This document shows positions 1-8,710 of a stretch of 64,000 nt of DNA, piece after piece (positions within the stretch are counted from its first letter, which is position 1; every line of letters starts with the position of its first letter). Source of the stretch: JAEULH01 sp963789785. GTDB taxonomy: Bacteria; Pseudomonadota; Alphaproteobacteria; Rhodospirillales; Defluviicoccaceae. The DNA is taken from assembly GCA_963789785.1 (NCBI GenBank), contig CAWBNC010000034.1:34312-98311 (forward strand), written 5' to 3'. The notes under the pieces are model-generated. The model had not been told where the DNA came from. It made no database searches and saw only the letters and a program-made list of their open reading frames with translations. Both the position numbers and the translations under genes were made by a program.

Positions 1-468
1 TTCGTCGAGTTCGTCGCGGACGCGGTGGAGGACTTTTATCCCCAGATCCTGATGGACCATTTCCCGGCCGCGGAAGCGGATTGTCACCTTGATCTTGTCG
101 CCGTCATCAAGGAAGCGGTTCATGTTGCGGAGCTTGACCTGGTAATCGTGCTCGTCGATCCCCGGCCGCATCTTAATTTCCTTGACCTCGATGATCTTCT
201 GTTTCTTGCGCGCCTCGCTGCGTTTCTTCTGGGCTTCGTATTTGAACTTGCCGTAGTCGAGGATCTTGCACACCGGCGGATCGGCGGCAGGCGCCACCTC
301 GACCAGATCGAGGCCGGCAACCTCGGCAGCGCGAAGCGCCTCGTTGAGAGGCAGGACGCCGAGCTGACCGCCATCCGGATCGACCACCCGAACCATGGCG
401 ACGTTGATCTCGTCGTTGACGCGCGGTCCCTCACGACTTGGCGGTTGGGAAAAAGGTGCTCTCGCTAT
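1..468 (-). CDS. infC: Translation initiation factor IF-3, 3' end outside the window
   Basis: IF-3 binds the 30S subunit and controls initiator tRNA and start-codon selection. The minus-strand reading has the family signature RVNDEI near the start, then DLVEVAPAADPPVCKILDYG, the basic linker with EAQKKR and KKQKIIEVKE, and the C-terminal domain up to LHRVRDELDE. About 156 residues are present; the last 20 or so lie beyond position 1. No ATG, GTG or TTG fits the N-terminus. An in-frame ATA at 468-466 lies 8 bases after AGGAG, and rare AUU/AUA/AUC starts are a known autoregulatory feature of infC. It lies downstream of thrS on the same strand, the usual order. Identity is certain; the start is inferred. 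Confidence 0.93.
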   Translation of the reverse strand, partial: MARAPFSQPPSREGPRVNDEINVAMVRVVDPDGGQLGVLPLNEALRAAEVAGLDLVEVAPAADPPVCKILDYGKFKYEAQKKRSEARKKQKIIEVKEIKMRPGIDEHDYQVKLRNMNRFLDDGDKIKVTIRFRGREMVHQDLGIKVLHRVRDELDE

Positions 469-884
469 CGACGGAACTCCTGGTTGCGGACCCGGCCCAT
501 GCCGACCGTCAGCCCTGTTGATGATGCAATGGATTCAGACACGCTTGCACCCACCACGGTCGCGAACGGCGCGAACGCGTCCCGAGGCGGCGGCACCGTG
601 CCGACCGGAGGCCTGAGCCCGCGGATCATGAATAGGAAGGCCGCAGCGGGTGCATTTCCGGCGGCGAGCCGACAGAAGATGAACACGCCCGCGGCTTCAT
701 CGCGGCGAACATTGCCGCCGGAGCGCTTCGCCCTCAGCATACGCGGACGAGGGCGCGCGGACGCCCGGACGACCGCCGCCACGCCAACGTGCGACGTTGA
801 CCGATTACGCAGATTTCGAACAAAAGCACCCTCGCGAACGCACTCTTTTACGGCGTCCTTCTTGATTGGGTTTCGCCGCAGACC
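469..884. other. thrS-infC intergenic region
   Basis: About 416 bases between the thrS stop and the infC start, longer than usual for this pair. It can be read as a 105-codon minus-strand frame ending across the infC start, but that frame has no recognisable motif and is probably chance in GC-rich DNA. A separate infC promoter or leader could lie here; I see no clear terminator or -35/-10 pair. Confidence 0.4.
477..481 (-). promoter_or_regulatory. Ribosome binding site deciding the infC ATA start
   Basis: AGGAG on the minus strand, 8 bases before the ATA at 468. No conventional start codon lies in frame between it and the first conserved IF-3 residues, so this site supports a non-canonical start. 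Confidence 0.6.
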
Positions 885-2834
885 TTACCCTTTGGCAAGC
901 GGACTCGCCGCTTCCTCCGCCAGTCTAGTCACCGCCGTATCAAGAGCAAGGATTTCCTGACTTTTCCCACCGAGACGGCGGATCGCCACGGTCCGTTCGG
1001 CCTGCTCGCGACCACCGACGACGACGAGCAGCGGGACTTTCGCCAGGCTGTGTTCGCGGACCTTGTAGCCGATCTTCTCGTTGCGCGTGTCGGCCCGGCA
1101 GCGCAACCCCGCGGCTGCCAGCGTGTCGCGAACGCTCCGCGCATAGGCGTCGGCCTCGTTGGTGATCGTGGCAACGACCGCCTGGACCGGCGCCAGCCAC
1201 AGCGGCAGACGACCGGCATGGTGCTCGATCAGGATCCCGACGAAGCGCTCGAACGAACCGAGGATGGCGCGGTGCAGCATCACCGGCCGATGTTTATCGC
1301 CATCCTCGCCGACGTAGCTGGCCTCGAGCCGCTCGGGCAGGACGAAGTCGACCTGGAGGGTGCCGAGCTGCCACTCCCGGCCGATGGCGTCGCGCAGGAC
1401 GAACTCGAGCTTCGGTCCGTAGAAAGCGCCTTCTCCCGGGTTGAGTACGGTTTCCAGCCCCGCCGCCGCGGTCGCCGCCTGCAACGCTTCTTCGGCCTTG
1501 TCCCAGGTCGCGTCGGCGCCTGCCCGCTTTTCGGGCCGATCGGAGAACTTGACGGTGATGTCGCTGAACCCGAGGTCGGCGTAGACCAGACGCAGCAGGT
1601 CGCAGAAGGTTCTGGTTTCCTCGGTAATCTGGTCTTCGGTGCAGAAGATGTGCGCATCGTCCTGAACGAAGGCGCGCACCCGCATCAGCCCGTGCAGTGC
1701 GCCGGACGGCTCGTTGCGCTGGCAGGAGCCGAACTCGGCCATGCGCAGCGGCAGATCGCGGTAGCTCTTGATCCCCTGGCGGAAAATCTGGACGTGGCCG
1801 GGACAGTTCATCGGCTTGAGCGCCAGCACCTTTTCTTCCGCCTCGACGGTGAACATGTGCTCGCGGAACTTCTCCCAGTGCCCCGATCGCTCCCAAAGCG
1901 AGCGATCGAGAAGCTGCGGGGTGTTGACCTCGACGTAGCCCGCCTGCTCGAGCCTTGCGCGCATGTAGCCCTGCAGGATCCGGTACAGCGTCCAGCCGTC
2001 GGGATGCCAGAAGACCGCGCCGGCCGCCTCTTCCTGGAAATGATAAAGTCCCATTTCCCGGCCGAGGCGCCGATGATCACGCCGTTCGGCCTCTTCGAGC
2101 ATATGCAGATAGGCATCGAGCTGTTCGGCGTTGGCCCAGGCCGTGCCGTAGATCCGCTGCAGCATCTCGTTGCGAGAGTTGCCGCGCCAGTAGGCGCCAG
2201 CCAGCTTGGTGAGCTTGAACGCCTTGCCGAGCCGGCCGGTGGAGGGCAGATGCGGCCCGCGGCAGAGGTCGAGCCATTCGCCCTGGCGATAGATGCTGAC
2301 CGCCTCGCCTGCGGGAATCGCGGCGATAAGCTGCGCCTTGTAGTGCTCGCCGATGGACTCGAAATGCGCGACCGCCGCGTCCCGGTCCCACACCTCGCGA
2401 ACGATCGGCTCGTTGCGGTCGACGATCTCGCGCATCCGCGCCTCGATCCGCTCAAGATCCTCGGGCGTGAATGCCTCGGCGCGGGCAAAGTCATAATAGA
2501 AGCCGTTTTCGATCGCCGGGCCGATGGTCACCTGGGTGCCGGGATAGAGCTCCTGAACCGCCTCGGCCATGACATGGGCCGCATCATGGCGCAGCAGCTC
2601 CAAGTGCGTCGCGATCCTTCCCCGTCAGCACGGCAACGCCGCGTCGCGGTCGATGACGGCGGCAAGATCGCGCAGTTCGCCGTCGACGCGGACGGCGAGC
2701 GCCGCCTTGGCGAGACCTGGGCCAATGTCGGCTGCAATCTCGGCGCCGCTGCGCGGGCGGTCATAGCTGCGCACGCTCCCGTCAGGCAGCGTTATGCGCA
2801 CGCAGGCAAGGGCTTGATGATCGCGGTCATTCAC
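885..2834 (-). CDS. thrS: Threonyl-tRNA synthetase, apparent double frameshift after the TGS domain
   Basis: Charges tRNA-Thr in the cytoplasm. The N-terminal TGS domain is readable from a GTG at 2834 (RITLPDGSVRSYD). The editing domain starts at LELLRHDAAHVMAEAVQELY, and the class II core contains the motif 2-like stretch RMAEFGSCQRNEPSGALHGL. The C-terminal anticodon domain ends in PLAKG. Total length is about 650 codons, normal for the family. Between 2625 and 2585 the expected DRDAALAVLTGKD is lost: one G seems missing after GCGTTG and one T seems added about 30 bases later. This leaves a TGA and about seven wrong codons, after which the frame is restored. The gene is essential, so a sequence error is more likely than a real lesion. 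Confidence 0.93.
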
Positions 2835-2975
2835 CGGCTTTCGCTCATCCTCGGCCAGGGGTGGAAGCGCGGGTGCAATCTAGGAGGGTGCGGCGGCAAG
2901 TCAAGGGCCCGGGAGTGCAGCGTGACTGCGGCGATATACCGGGACGCGGGAACCTCGGCGGGCAGGAAGACAGGA

Positions 2976-4473
2976 TCAAAAGCGGAAACCGGCGACGACC
3001 TTGGCGATGTACTCGGACTGCCAGCCTGTCGGGTCCTCGGCAAAGTGGCTTTCCAGCCGGCCGAGGGCGAAGACGTCCTCGCCCCAGTCGGCGAACGTAT
3101 CCTCGCCGAGCAGTTCGACCGCATCGAGTTCGGCGGCCAGCCCCCAGCGCAGTGCCGGGGCGTAGGTGTAGGTCGCGGTGCGGCCATAGGCAACGGAGCC
3201 TTCCAGACGCTGACCGAACAGCGCCGCGGCCAGGGCGCCGCCGTAGTCCATCGCCGCGTCCCCATCCACGGTGTCTGCGACGTCTTGCCGCTCCGAATAG
3301 AGGCGCCCGAACAGGCGGACGCCGCCGGCGTCGATATCGAGCGAGAGACCGAGGCGCTGCGACGGCAGGAGACCCGAATTCTCAAGCGCGCTTGTGTCGG
3401 CCATCCGCCCGCTGACGTCGATCCCGGCGGATGTCACGTCTTCACGCCACAGCATGTTAATGCCCCAGCCCGCCGTCGCATTGTGCAGCCGGTTCGACGC
3501 GAAGCCGTCGTCATAGTCCTCAAGGTCGGTGCGGACGCTGCCGCGTAAGGTGATAAAGTTTGGAACGAACACGCCGCCGACGGGCGCTTCGAGCGAGACC
3601 CGCCCGGTGTACTCGTCATAATGCCGGGTCGCCTGCCGCTCATTCTCGTTTAGATTGTCACGGCCCCGCCGGTAATCCAACCGCACACCGACGATATCGG
3701 AGCGCACGCCGGCGCCCAGATTCCAAGCTCGCGCGTCCGGCGATAGCTCCGTACCCGAGCCGGCGGCAAAGCCCGCGTCGGCCTCGGCATAGCTCAGGCT
3801 GGCAAACACCTCGCCGTCCTCGCCGAAGCGGAGCGGCGCGACCTCGACTTCGTGCTGCTGCGCCATTGGTGCGGTACCCTCGTCGGTCGGCGCATCCATT
3901 CCCAGCGACGACTTGACCTTGACCCGATCGTCGAGACCGCTCAGCCAGAAGGACGACCCCGTCACGTTGCGCGTCGTCCGCTGGCCGTCGTACGGCGAAG
4001 CCGGCGTCTCCGCCGCATACATGTTCAACGCGGTGCCGGCCCTGACCGGGCCGCCGTCCGGAGCCTCGACTTCGGCATCGAAAAAATGTTCGGCGGCGAA
4101 AGGATCGCCGTCCAGCCGCCGCCACGGGTTCCAGTCCTCAGTACGGGCATAGGACAGCCGGGCGCGGCTTTCGCTGCCGCCCACACCGACCTGCTCGCCG
4201 CAGCCGGCATAGCCCCCGTGCACCGCCGGGTTCCTGCCGCCAAGCGACAGCGCGCCGGCGGTCCGCTCGACCGAAAGCGAGTTCGGGATGAGGTGTGCGC
4301 TTGCCTTCGCCGCCACCCGACGGTCGCCGAGGCAGCCGGAGGCGGACATCGGGCTCCAGCAACCGCGAGCCGGCGTCGAGATCCTCGATACACAACGACG
4401 ACTGGCCGCGCGCCGCTTGCGGAACGGCACCCACCAGGGCCAGCGCGACGACGGCCCATGTTCCCCTGTGCAC
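2976..4473 (-). CDS. Putative outer-membrane beta-barrel protein, frameshifted near its N-terminus
   Basis: Function unknown. The protein ends in VVAGFRF, with the terminal aromatic residue typical of barrels inserted by the Bam machinery, and the last ~350 residues show alternating hydrophobic and polar strands. A signal peptide (MHRGTWAVVALALVGAVPQA) starts at 4473 but in a different frame from the body. The two frames join around 4300-4350, near DVRLRL and GDRRVAAKAS. Without the shift the product would be about 495 residues. It stands alone on the minus strand, divergent from the hydrolase at 4734. The frameshift may be an assembly error. Barrel assignment is moderate and I recognise no family. 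Confidence 0.6.
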
Positions 4474-4733
4474 CCTGCTTCACGCCCCTCAAGTACCTCG
4501 AAACGACAGATACCCGCAGGGCGCCTTTTTCTTTTACCGTACGCAAAATCGCGGTCGGCGTCCAGATGAGGATAACCCATGGTGCATGCTGCACAGCCAA
4601 TTTCTCTGCATGCGTGTCATAAATGCGACCAGCTCGCGCCGCTGCAACGGCTATGGTACCGGCCGCGCCTCCGGTGCTACGGTCCGCGGCGGCATCGGTA
4701 GGCTACCGGCATCCATGGGCATCGGAGCGCGAC

Positions 4734-5522
4734 ATGAACGAGGACGACATCGCGCCGCCGCGCCAGCTTGTACGTGAGGACGGAGCGACCGTCGCCTACC
4801 ACCGTACCGCTGGCGCCAGCCCCGGCGTTGTCTTTCTCACCGGTTACATGTCCGACATGACCGGCGGCAAGGCGACCCGGATCGAGGCCTTTTGCCGGGA
4901 CCGCGGCCGAGCCTTCGTCCGCTTCGACTACCTCGGCCATGGCGCCTCGTCGGGGCGGTTCGTCGACGGCACGATCGGCCGCTGGGCTGAAGACGCGGTC
5001 GCCGTGCTCGACGCTCTGACCGACGGCCCGCAGATCCTCGTCGGGTCAAGCCTCGGCGGCTGGATCATGCTGCTTGCGGCGCTGCGCCGCCCGGAGCGCA
5101 TCGCCGGGCTGGTCGGCACCGCCGCCGCGCCCGATTTCACCGAAGACCTGATCATCCCCTCGCTCAGCGCCGAGCAGCGCGCGCAGCTCGACATCGACGG
5201 CGTCGTACCGGTCTACAGCCCGTACGACCCCGAGCCGACGCCGGTGACCCGGCGGATCCTTGAGGACGGCCGCGATCATCTGGTGCTGCGCGAGGAGATC
5301 GCCATCGACTGCCCCGTACGCCTGATCCACGGCATGCAGGATCCGGACGTGCCATGGCAGACGGCGCTGCGCCTAGCCGACCGGCTCCGCTCGCCGGATG
5401 TCGAAGTCCAGCTGGTCAAGGCTGGCGACCACCGCCTATCCGAGGCGCGCGACCTGGACCGGCTGTGCGCCACGCTCGAAGCCCTTCTCAGGCAGCTGGA
5501 GGGCGGTGTTTTAACCAGCTGA
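4734..5522 (+). CDS. Alpha/beta-hydrolase family esterase or thioesterase
   Basis: Serine hydrolase of about 262 residues. The nucleophile elbow GSSLGG (Ser near 106) follows a beta strand. The oxyanion region lies near FLTGYMSD, and the acid and base residues are probably those in HGMQDPDVPW and AGDHRLSE near the C-terminus. The order matches small cytoplasmic esterases or acyl-protein thioesterases of the ABHD10 type. I chose the ATG at 4734 because GGAG lies 6 bases upstream; the open frame continues upstream without similarity. The 3' end overlaps the slipin gene on the other strand by 12 bases (tail to tail). The substrate is unknown. Confidence 0.82.
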   Translation: MNEDDIAPPRQLVREDGATVAYHRTAGASPGVVFLTGYMSDMTGGKATRIEAFCRDRGRAFVRFDYLGHGASSGRFVDGTIGRWAEDAVAVLDALTDGPQILVGSSLGGWIMLLAALRRPERIAGLVGTAAAPDFTEDLIIPSLSAEQRAQLDIDGVVPVYSPYDPEPTPVTRRILEDGRDHLVLREEIAIDCPVRLIHGMQDPDVPWQTALRLADRLRSPDVEVQLVKAGDHRLSEARDLDRLCATLEALLRQLEGGVLTS

Positions 5523-6317
5523 GGCCTCATCATCCTTGCCTTTGCCCCCGCTCTGCGCCTTGGCGCCGCCGCGGCCGAAGGCGTCGATAAATTCGAGCGG
5601 CAGCGGGAACAGGATCAGCGAGGTCCGGTCGCTGGCCAAAGACTGCATCGTCGTCAGATAGCGGAGCTGGATGGCCTGGGGCTGCGAAGACAGGATCTGG
5701 GCGGCCTCGCGGAAGCGCTCGGATGCCTGCAGCTCGCCCTCGGCGTCGATGACCTTGGCCCGTCGCCCGCGCTCGGCTTCCGCCTGACGGGCGATGGCGC
5801 GGATCATGCTTTCGTCGAGATCGACCCGCTTGAGCTCGACGTTGGCGACCTTGATCCCCCAGGCCTCGGTCTGAACGTCGAGAATGCGGGCGATGTCGGC
5901 GTTCAGCTTGTCGCGCTCGGCCAGCATTTCGTCGAGGTCGTGCTGACCGAGAACCGAACGCAGCGTCGTCTGGGCGAGCTGGCTGGTCGCGGCCTCGTAG
6001 TTCTCGACCTGGATCACCGCCTTCTCCGCGCCGATCACCCGGTAGTAGACGACGGCATTGACCCGCACCGAGACGTTGTCGCGGGAGATGACGTCCTGCT
6101 GCGGCACGTCGAGAACGCGGGTGCGCAGGTCCATCCGGACCATCTGCTGGATGACCGGAAAGATCAGGATCAGGCCCGGTCCCTTCACCTTCCAGAAGCG
6201 GCCGAGCATGAAGACGACCCCGCGTTCGTACTCGCGCAGGATCTTGATCGAGGAGATCAGGATGAAGACGAGGATGAAGAGCGGAACGATCCAGGCCTGG
6301 CTGAGAATGGTCGACAT
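5511..6317 (-). CDS. Slipin / stomatin-like SPFH membrane protein
   Basis: Membrane scaffold protein of the stomatin/prohibitin superfamily. One N-terminal hydrophobic segment (about residues 6-25) is followed by the SPFH domain with EYERGVVFMLGRFWKVKGPG and RTRVLDVPQQDVISRDNVSV. A helical region (RQAEAERGRRAKVIDAEGEL) follows and the tail is low in complexity. Length 268 residues is normal. The stop of the upstream nfeD-type gene overlaps this ATG (TGATG), indicating translational coupling. Such pairs are widespread; the protease partner may process the stomatin partner, as shown for archaeal 1510-N and 1511. Confidence 0.92.
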   Translation of the reverse strand: MSTILSQAWIVPLFILVFILISSIKILREYERGVVFMLGRFWKVKGPGLILIFPVIQQMVRMDLRTRVLDVPQQDVISRDNVSVRVNAVVYYRVIGAEKAVIQVENYEAATSQLAQTTLRSVLGQHDLDEMLAERDKLNADIARILDVQTEAWGIKVANVELKRVDLDESMIRAIARQAEAERGRRAKVIDAEGELQASERFREAAQILSSQPQAIQLRYLTTMQSLASDRTSLILFPLPLEFIDAFGRGGAKAQSGGKGKDDEASAG

Positions 6318-7747
6318 CACTGCGCCTCCTTCTGTTTTCTGGCCGGTTCGACCACGACGGTCAGGCCGTCGAGTTCGACCACCCGGATCTGCTGGCCGGG
6401 GCTGAGCGCTTTGCGCGCCCGCGCGCTCCAGACTTCGCCGTGAACGCGCACCGTGCCGTCATGGCGGTCCCAGGTAAGCACCGTCCCCGTGATGCCGATC
6501 ATGCCTTCCTCGCCGGAGACGACGGCGCGACGGCGCGCCCGCACGGCGACGGCGAGCAGGATCGTGAACAGGCCGCCGCTGACAAGAGCGACGCCGGCGA
6601 TCAGCTCCCAGGCAACGGTAAAGCCCGGAACATCCTCTTTCATCAGCATGATCGAGCCGACGACAAGCGCAACGATGCCGCCGAACCCAAGGGCGCCGAA
6701 GGAGGGGACGAAGGCTTCGGCGACCAGCATCGCCACGCCGAGCAGGGCCAGCGCGACGCCGGCGTAGTTAACCGGCAGGGCCTGGAAGGCATAGAGCGCG
6801 AGCAGCAGGCAGATCGCGCCGACCACGCCGGGGGCGACCATCCCGGGGCTGAAGAACTCGAACAGCAGCCCGTAGATGCCGATCAGCATCAGGATGTAGG
6901 CGACGTTCGGATTGGTGATGACGCCGAGAAGCTCGGTGCGCCAGTCCGGCTCGACCGTGACCACGCTCGCGCCGGCGGTTTGCAGACGCACCTCCCGGCC
7001 CTCGACGCTGACCGTGCGGCCGTCTATTTTGTCGAGGAGATCCGGTACGTTGGCGGCGATGAGGTCGATAACGTTAAGCTTGAGCGCCTCTTCGGCGGAG
7101 AGGCTCGCCGCCTCGCGCACCGCCTTTTCGGCCCAGTCGACGTTGCGCCCGCGCATCTGCGCCAGACTGCGGATATAAGCGATCGCGTCGCTGCGCGTCT
7201 TGTCGCCGATATCGGGCGGCTTTATCGGCTTGCTTGCCTGTTTCGCGCCCTCCTCGGCCTTGTCGCCGCCACCGGCTTTTTTCTCTCCCGGCTGCGGCTG
7301 ATCGTCGCCGCCGGATGGGGCGCCGCCGCCGATCTGCAACGGCGTGGCAGCGCCGAGATTGGTCCCGGGTGCCATTGCCGCGACGTGGCTGGCGTAGGTG
7401 ATGTAGGTTCCGGCGCTGGCGGCGCGCGCCCCGCTCGGCGCGACGAACGCGACTACAGGCAGCGGCGAGGCGAGGATGGCGCGGATGATCTCGCGCATGG
7501 CGCTGTCAAGCCCGCCCGGCGTATCGATCCTAAGGACGACGAGCCGGGCGCCACCTTCGGCTGCTTTCTTCAGGCCGCGGACGACGTAGTCGCTGGTCGC
7601 CGGTCCGATCGGCCCTTCGATCGACAGGACGATCACGGCCCCTGACGCCTGCGTCTCATCGCCACCGGCCAGGGCGAGCGCGGCGGGGAGCGCCAGCAGG
7701 ACAAAGACCAGCGCCGGCAGGCGCCAGCGCAACAGAGCTGCAGCCAT
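6317..7747 (-). CDS. NfeD-family membrane-bound serine protease (ClpP-like domain plus OB-fold)
   Basis: Long-form NfeD protein, 476 residues. It has a signal or membrane segment at 10-28, a ClpP-class protease domain with DTPGG (75-79) and probable nucleophile Ser111 in AASAGTYI, and a probable general-base Lys183 in DKTRSD. A low-complexity insert (about 140-180), four to five membrane helices (about 275-420) and a C-terminal NfeD OB-fold (GMIGITGTVLTWDRHDGTV) follow. The Ser-Lys dyad follows the archaeal 1510-N protease; here it is inferred from motif position. Translation is coupled to the slipin gene. Confidence 0.92.
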   Translation of the reverse strand: MAAALLRWRLPALVFVLLALPAALALAGGDETQASGAVIVLSIEGPIGPATSDYVVRGLKKAAEGGARLVVLRIDTPGGLDSAMREIIRAILASPLPVVAFVAPSGARAASAGTYITYASHVAAMAPGTNLGAATPLQIGGGAPSGGDDQPQPGEKKAGGGDKAEEGAKQASKPIKPPDIGDKTRSDAIAYIRSLAQMRGRNVDWAEKAVREAASLSAEEALKLNVIDLIAANVPDLLDKIDGRTVSVEGREVRLQTAGASVVTVEPDWRTELLGVITNPNVAYILMLIGIYGLLFEFFSPGMVAPGVVGAICLLLALYAFQALPVNYAGVALALLGVAMLVAEAFVPSFGALGFGGIVALVVGSIMLMKEDVPGFTVAWELIAGVALVSGGLFTILLAVAVRARRRAVVSGEEGMIGITGTVLTWDRHDGTVRVHGEVWSARARKALSPGQQIRVVELDGLTVVVEPARKQKEAQ

Positions 7748-7779
7748 CCGTCATCCTCGCGACGCGCGCACCCGCGTTG

Positions 7780-8352
7780 TCAAGCCGCCTGAAGCACGCC
7801 GGCGCACCAGGTGCGAACCGCCCTCCGATTAACCTTCGACGCATAATCGCACAAGCCAGCGTACGCCGACACCATCTCGCCAAGGATCGAAGCTGGCGTC
7901 GCCGGAGCCAGCGCAAGGGCGCCCTCGCTGTCGCCTGCGCCCGTGCTGACGGTCATGCGCGCCTTGCGGGCGAGGCTGCGCATCTGACGGTTTTCGGCCA
8001 GACAGTAGACGACGGCCGACCGGACGCCGCGATTGCGGGTAAAATCAACGGCCCTGAGCAGGAGCGCAGCACCGATACTACAGCGGCGATGGTCGGCATC
8101 GACGCTGAAGGCGAACTCGGCGACATTGCGCGTGCACAGGGCGACGTGGACGGCGCCGATAACCTTCAGCTCGGCATTGAAGTGGGCGAGGATCACATCG
8201 TGTGACGGCTGCAGGCCATTGACATAGCCGCGCACGGCATCGTCGTCGCGCGGATAGCCGAAACGAAGCCGCCGGTCCTCTGGGCCGAGGCGAAGCAGAT
8301 GGTCGCGATAAAGCGCCAGCTCGAATGGCATGAGAACGCGGACCGGGTGCAT
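7780..8352 (-). CDS. GNAT-family N-acetyltransferase
   Basis: Predicted acyl-CoA-dependent acetyltransferase of 190 residues. The N-terminal part RDHLLRLGPEDRRLRFGYP followed by DDDAVRGYV is characteristic of a GNAT subfamily. The acetyl-CoA binding region is around VDADHRRCSIGAALLLRAVD (R-x-x-G-x-A type loop). The ATG at 8352 has CGGAG 6 bases upstream. The last ~50 residues are poorly conserved and the end is uncertain in family terms. The substrate is unknown; it stands alone. Confidence 0.8.
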   Translation of the reverse strand: MHPVRVLMPFELALYRDHLLRLGPEDRRLRFGYPRDDDAVRGYVNGLQPSHDVILAHFNAELKVIGAVHVALCTRNVAEFAFSVDADHRRCSIGAALLLRAVDFTRNRGVRSAVVYCLAENRQMRSLARKARMTVSTGAGDSEGALALAPATPASILGEMVSAYAGLCDYASKVNRRAVRTWCAGVLQAA

Positions 8353-8469
8353 GGCAGCTCCGACTTATGTTGCACTGCACAATAGTACAAGTCGAAACGT
8401 TCAGATGTGATGAACAGATCGGTATCGCCGGCGATGCGGCGCGCGACGTTGCCCTGCAGGCCGCTGTCC

Positions 8470-8610
8470 TCAGCGCAGCTTTGACACGCGGTCGGCGCGG
8501 CGCGTTGTCTCGGGAAGGCGAAATTGCGTGGTGCACTGCAGCACCAGATCGATCTGCAACGGCAACTGGCATGGCATCGGCGAGATCGTCGGCGAAAGAT
8601 ATCGTTCGTT
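8470..8610 (-). pseudogene. 3' remnant of a second endonuclease V gene
   Basis: The minus strand encodes LVLQCTTQFRLPETTRRADR followed by VSKLR and a TGA at 8472-8470. This is nearly the same as the C-terminus of the intact endonuclease V at 11669-12352 (LVLQCTTRFRLPETTRRADR). The DNA is also closely similar over about 90 bases. Upstream similarity fades around SPMPCQLPLQID, and nothing of the catalytic core remains. It sits between the GNAT gene and gadB, about 3.2 kb from the intact copy and in the same orientation. It is a decayed partial duplication or recombination scar. Confidence 0.75.
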
Positions 8611-8710
8611 AACCGCGAAATTGTTGATGTCGCTTGGGAGGATGTGGGTGGAGTGCCCCCCGACGTGCTAACGTTGCGCATCTTCGAAGAAGGGCGGGAG
8701 GAGCGAAATC

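Noticed and set aside
465..782. 105-codon minus-strand frame between thrS and infC
   Set aside because: Ends across the infC start, has no motif, and no ribosome site was seen.
1050..3548. 832-codon plus-strand open frame
   Set aside because: Antisense of thrS and the barrel gene; long open shadows are expected in GC-rich DNA and it has no domain pattern.
6440..7645. 401-codon plus-strand open frame
   Set aside because: Antisense of the NfeD protease gene.
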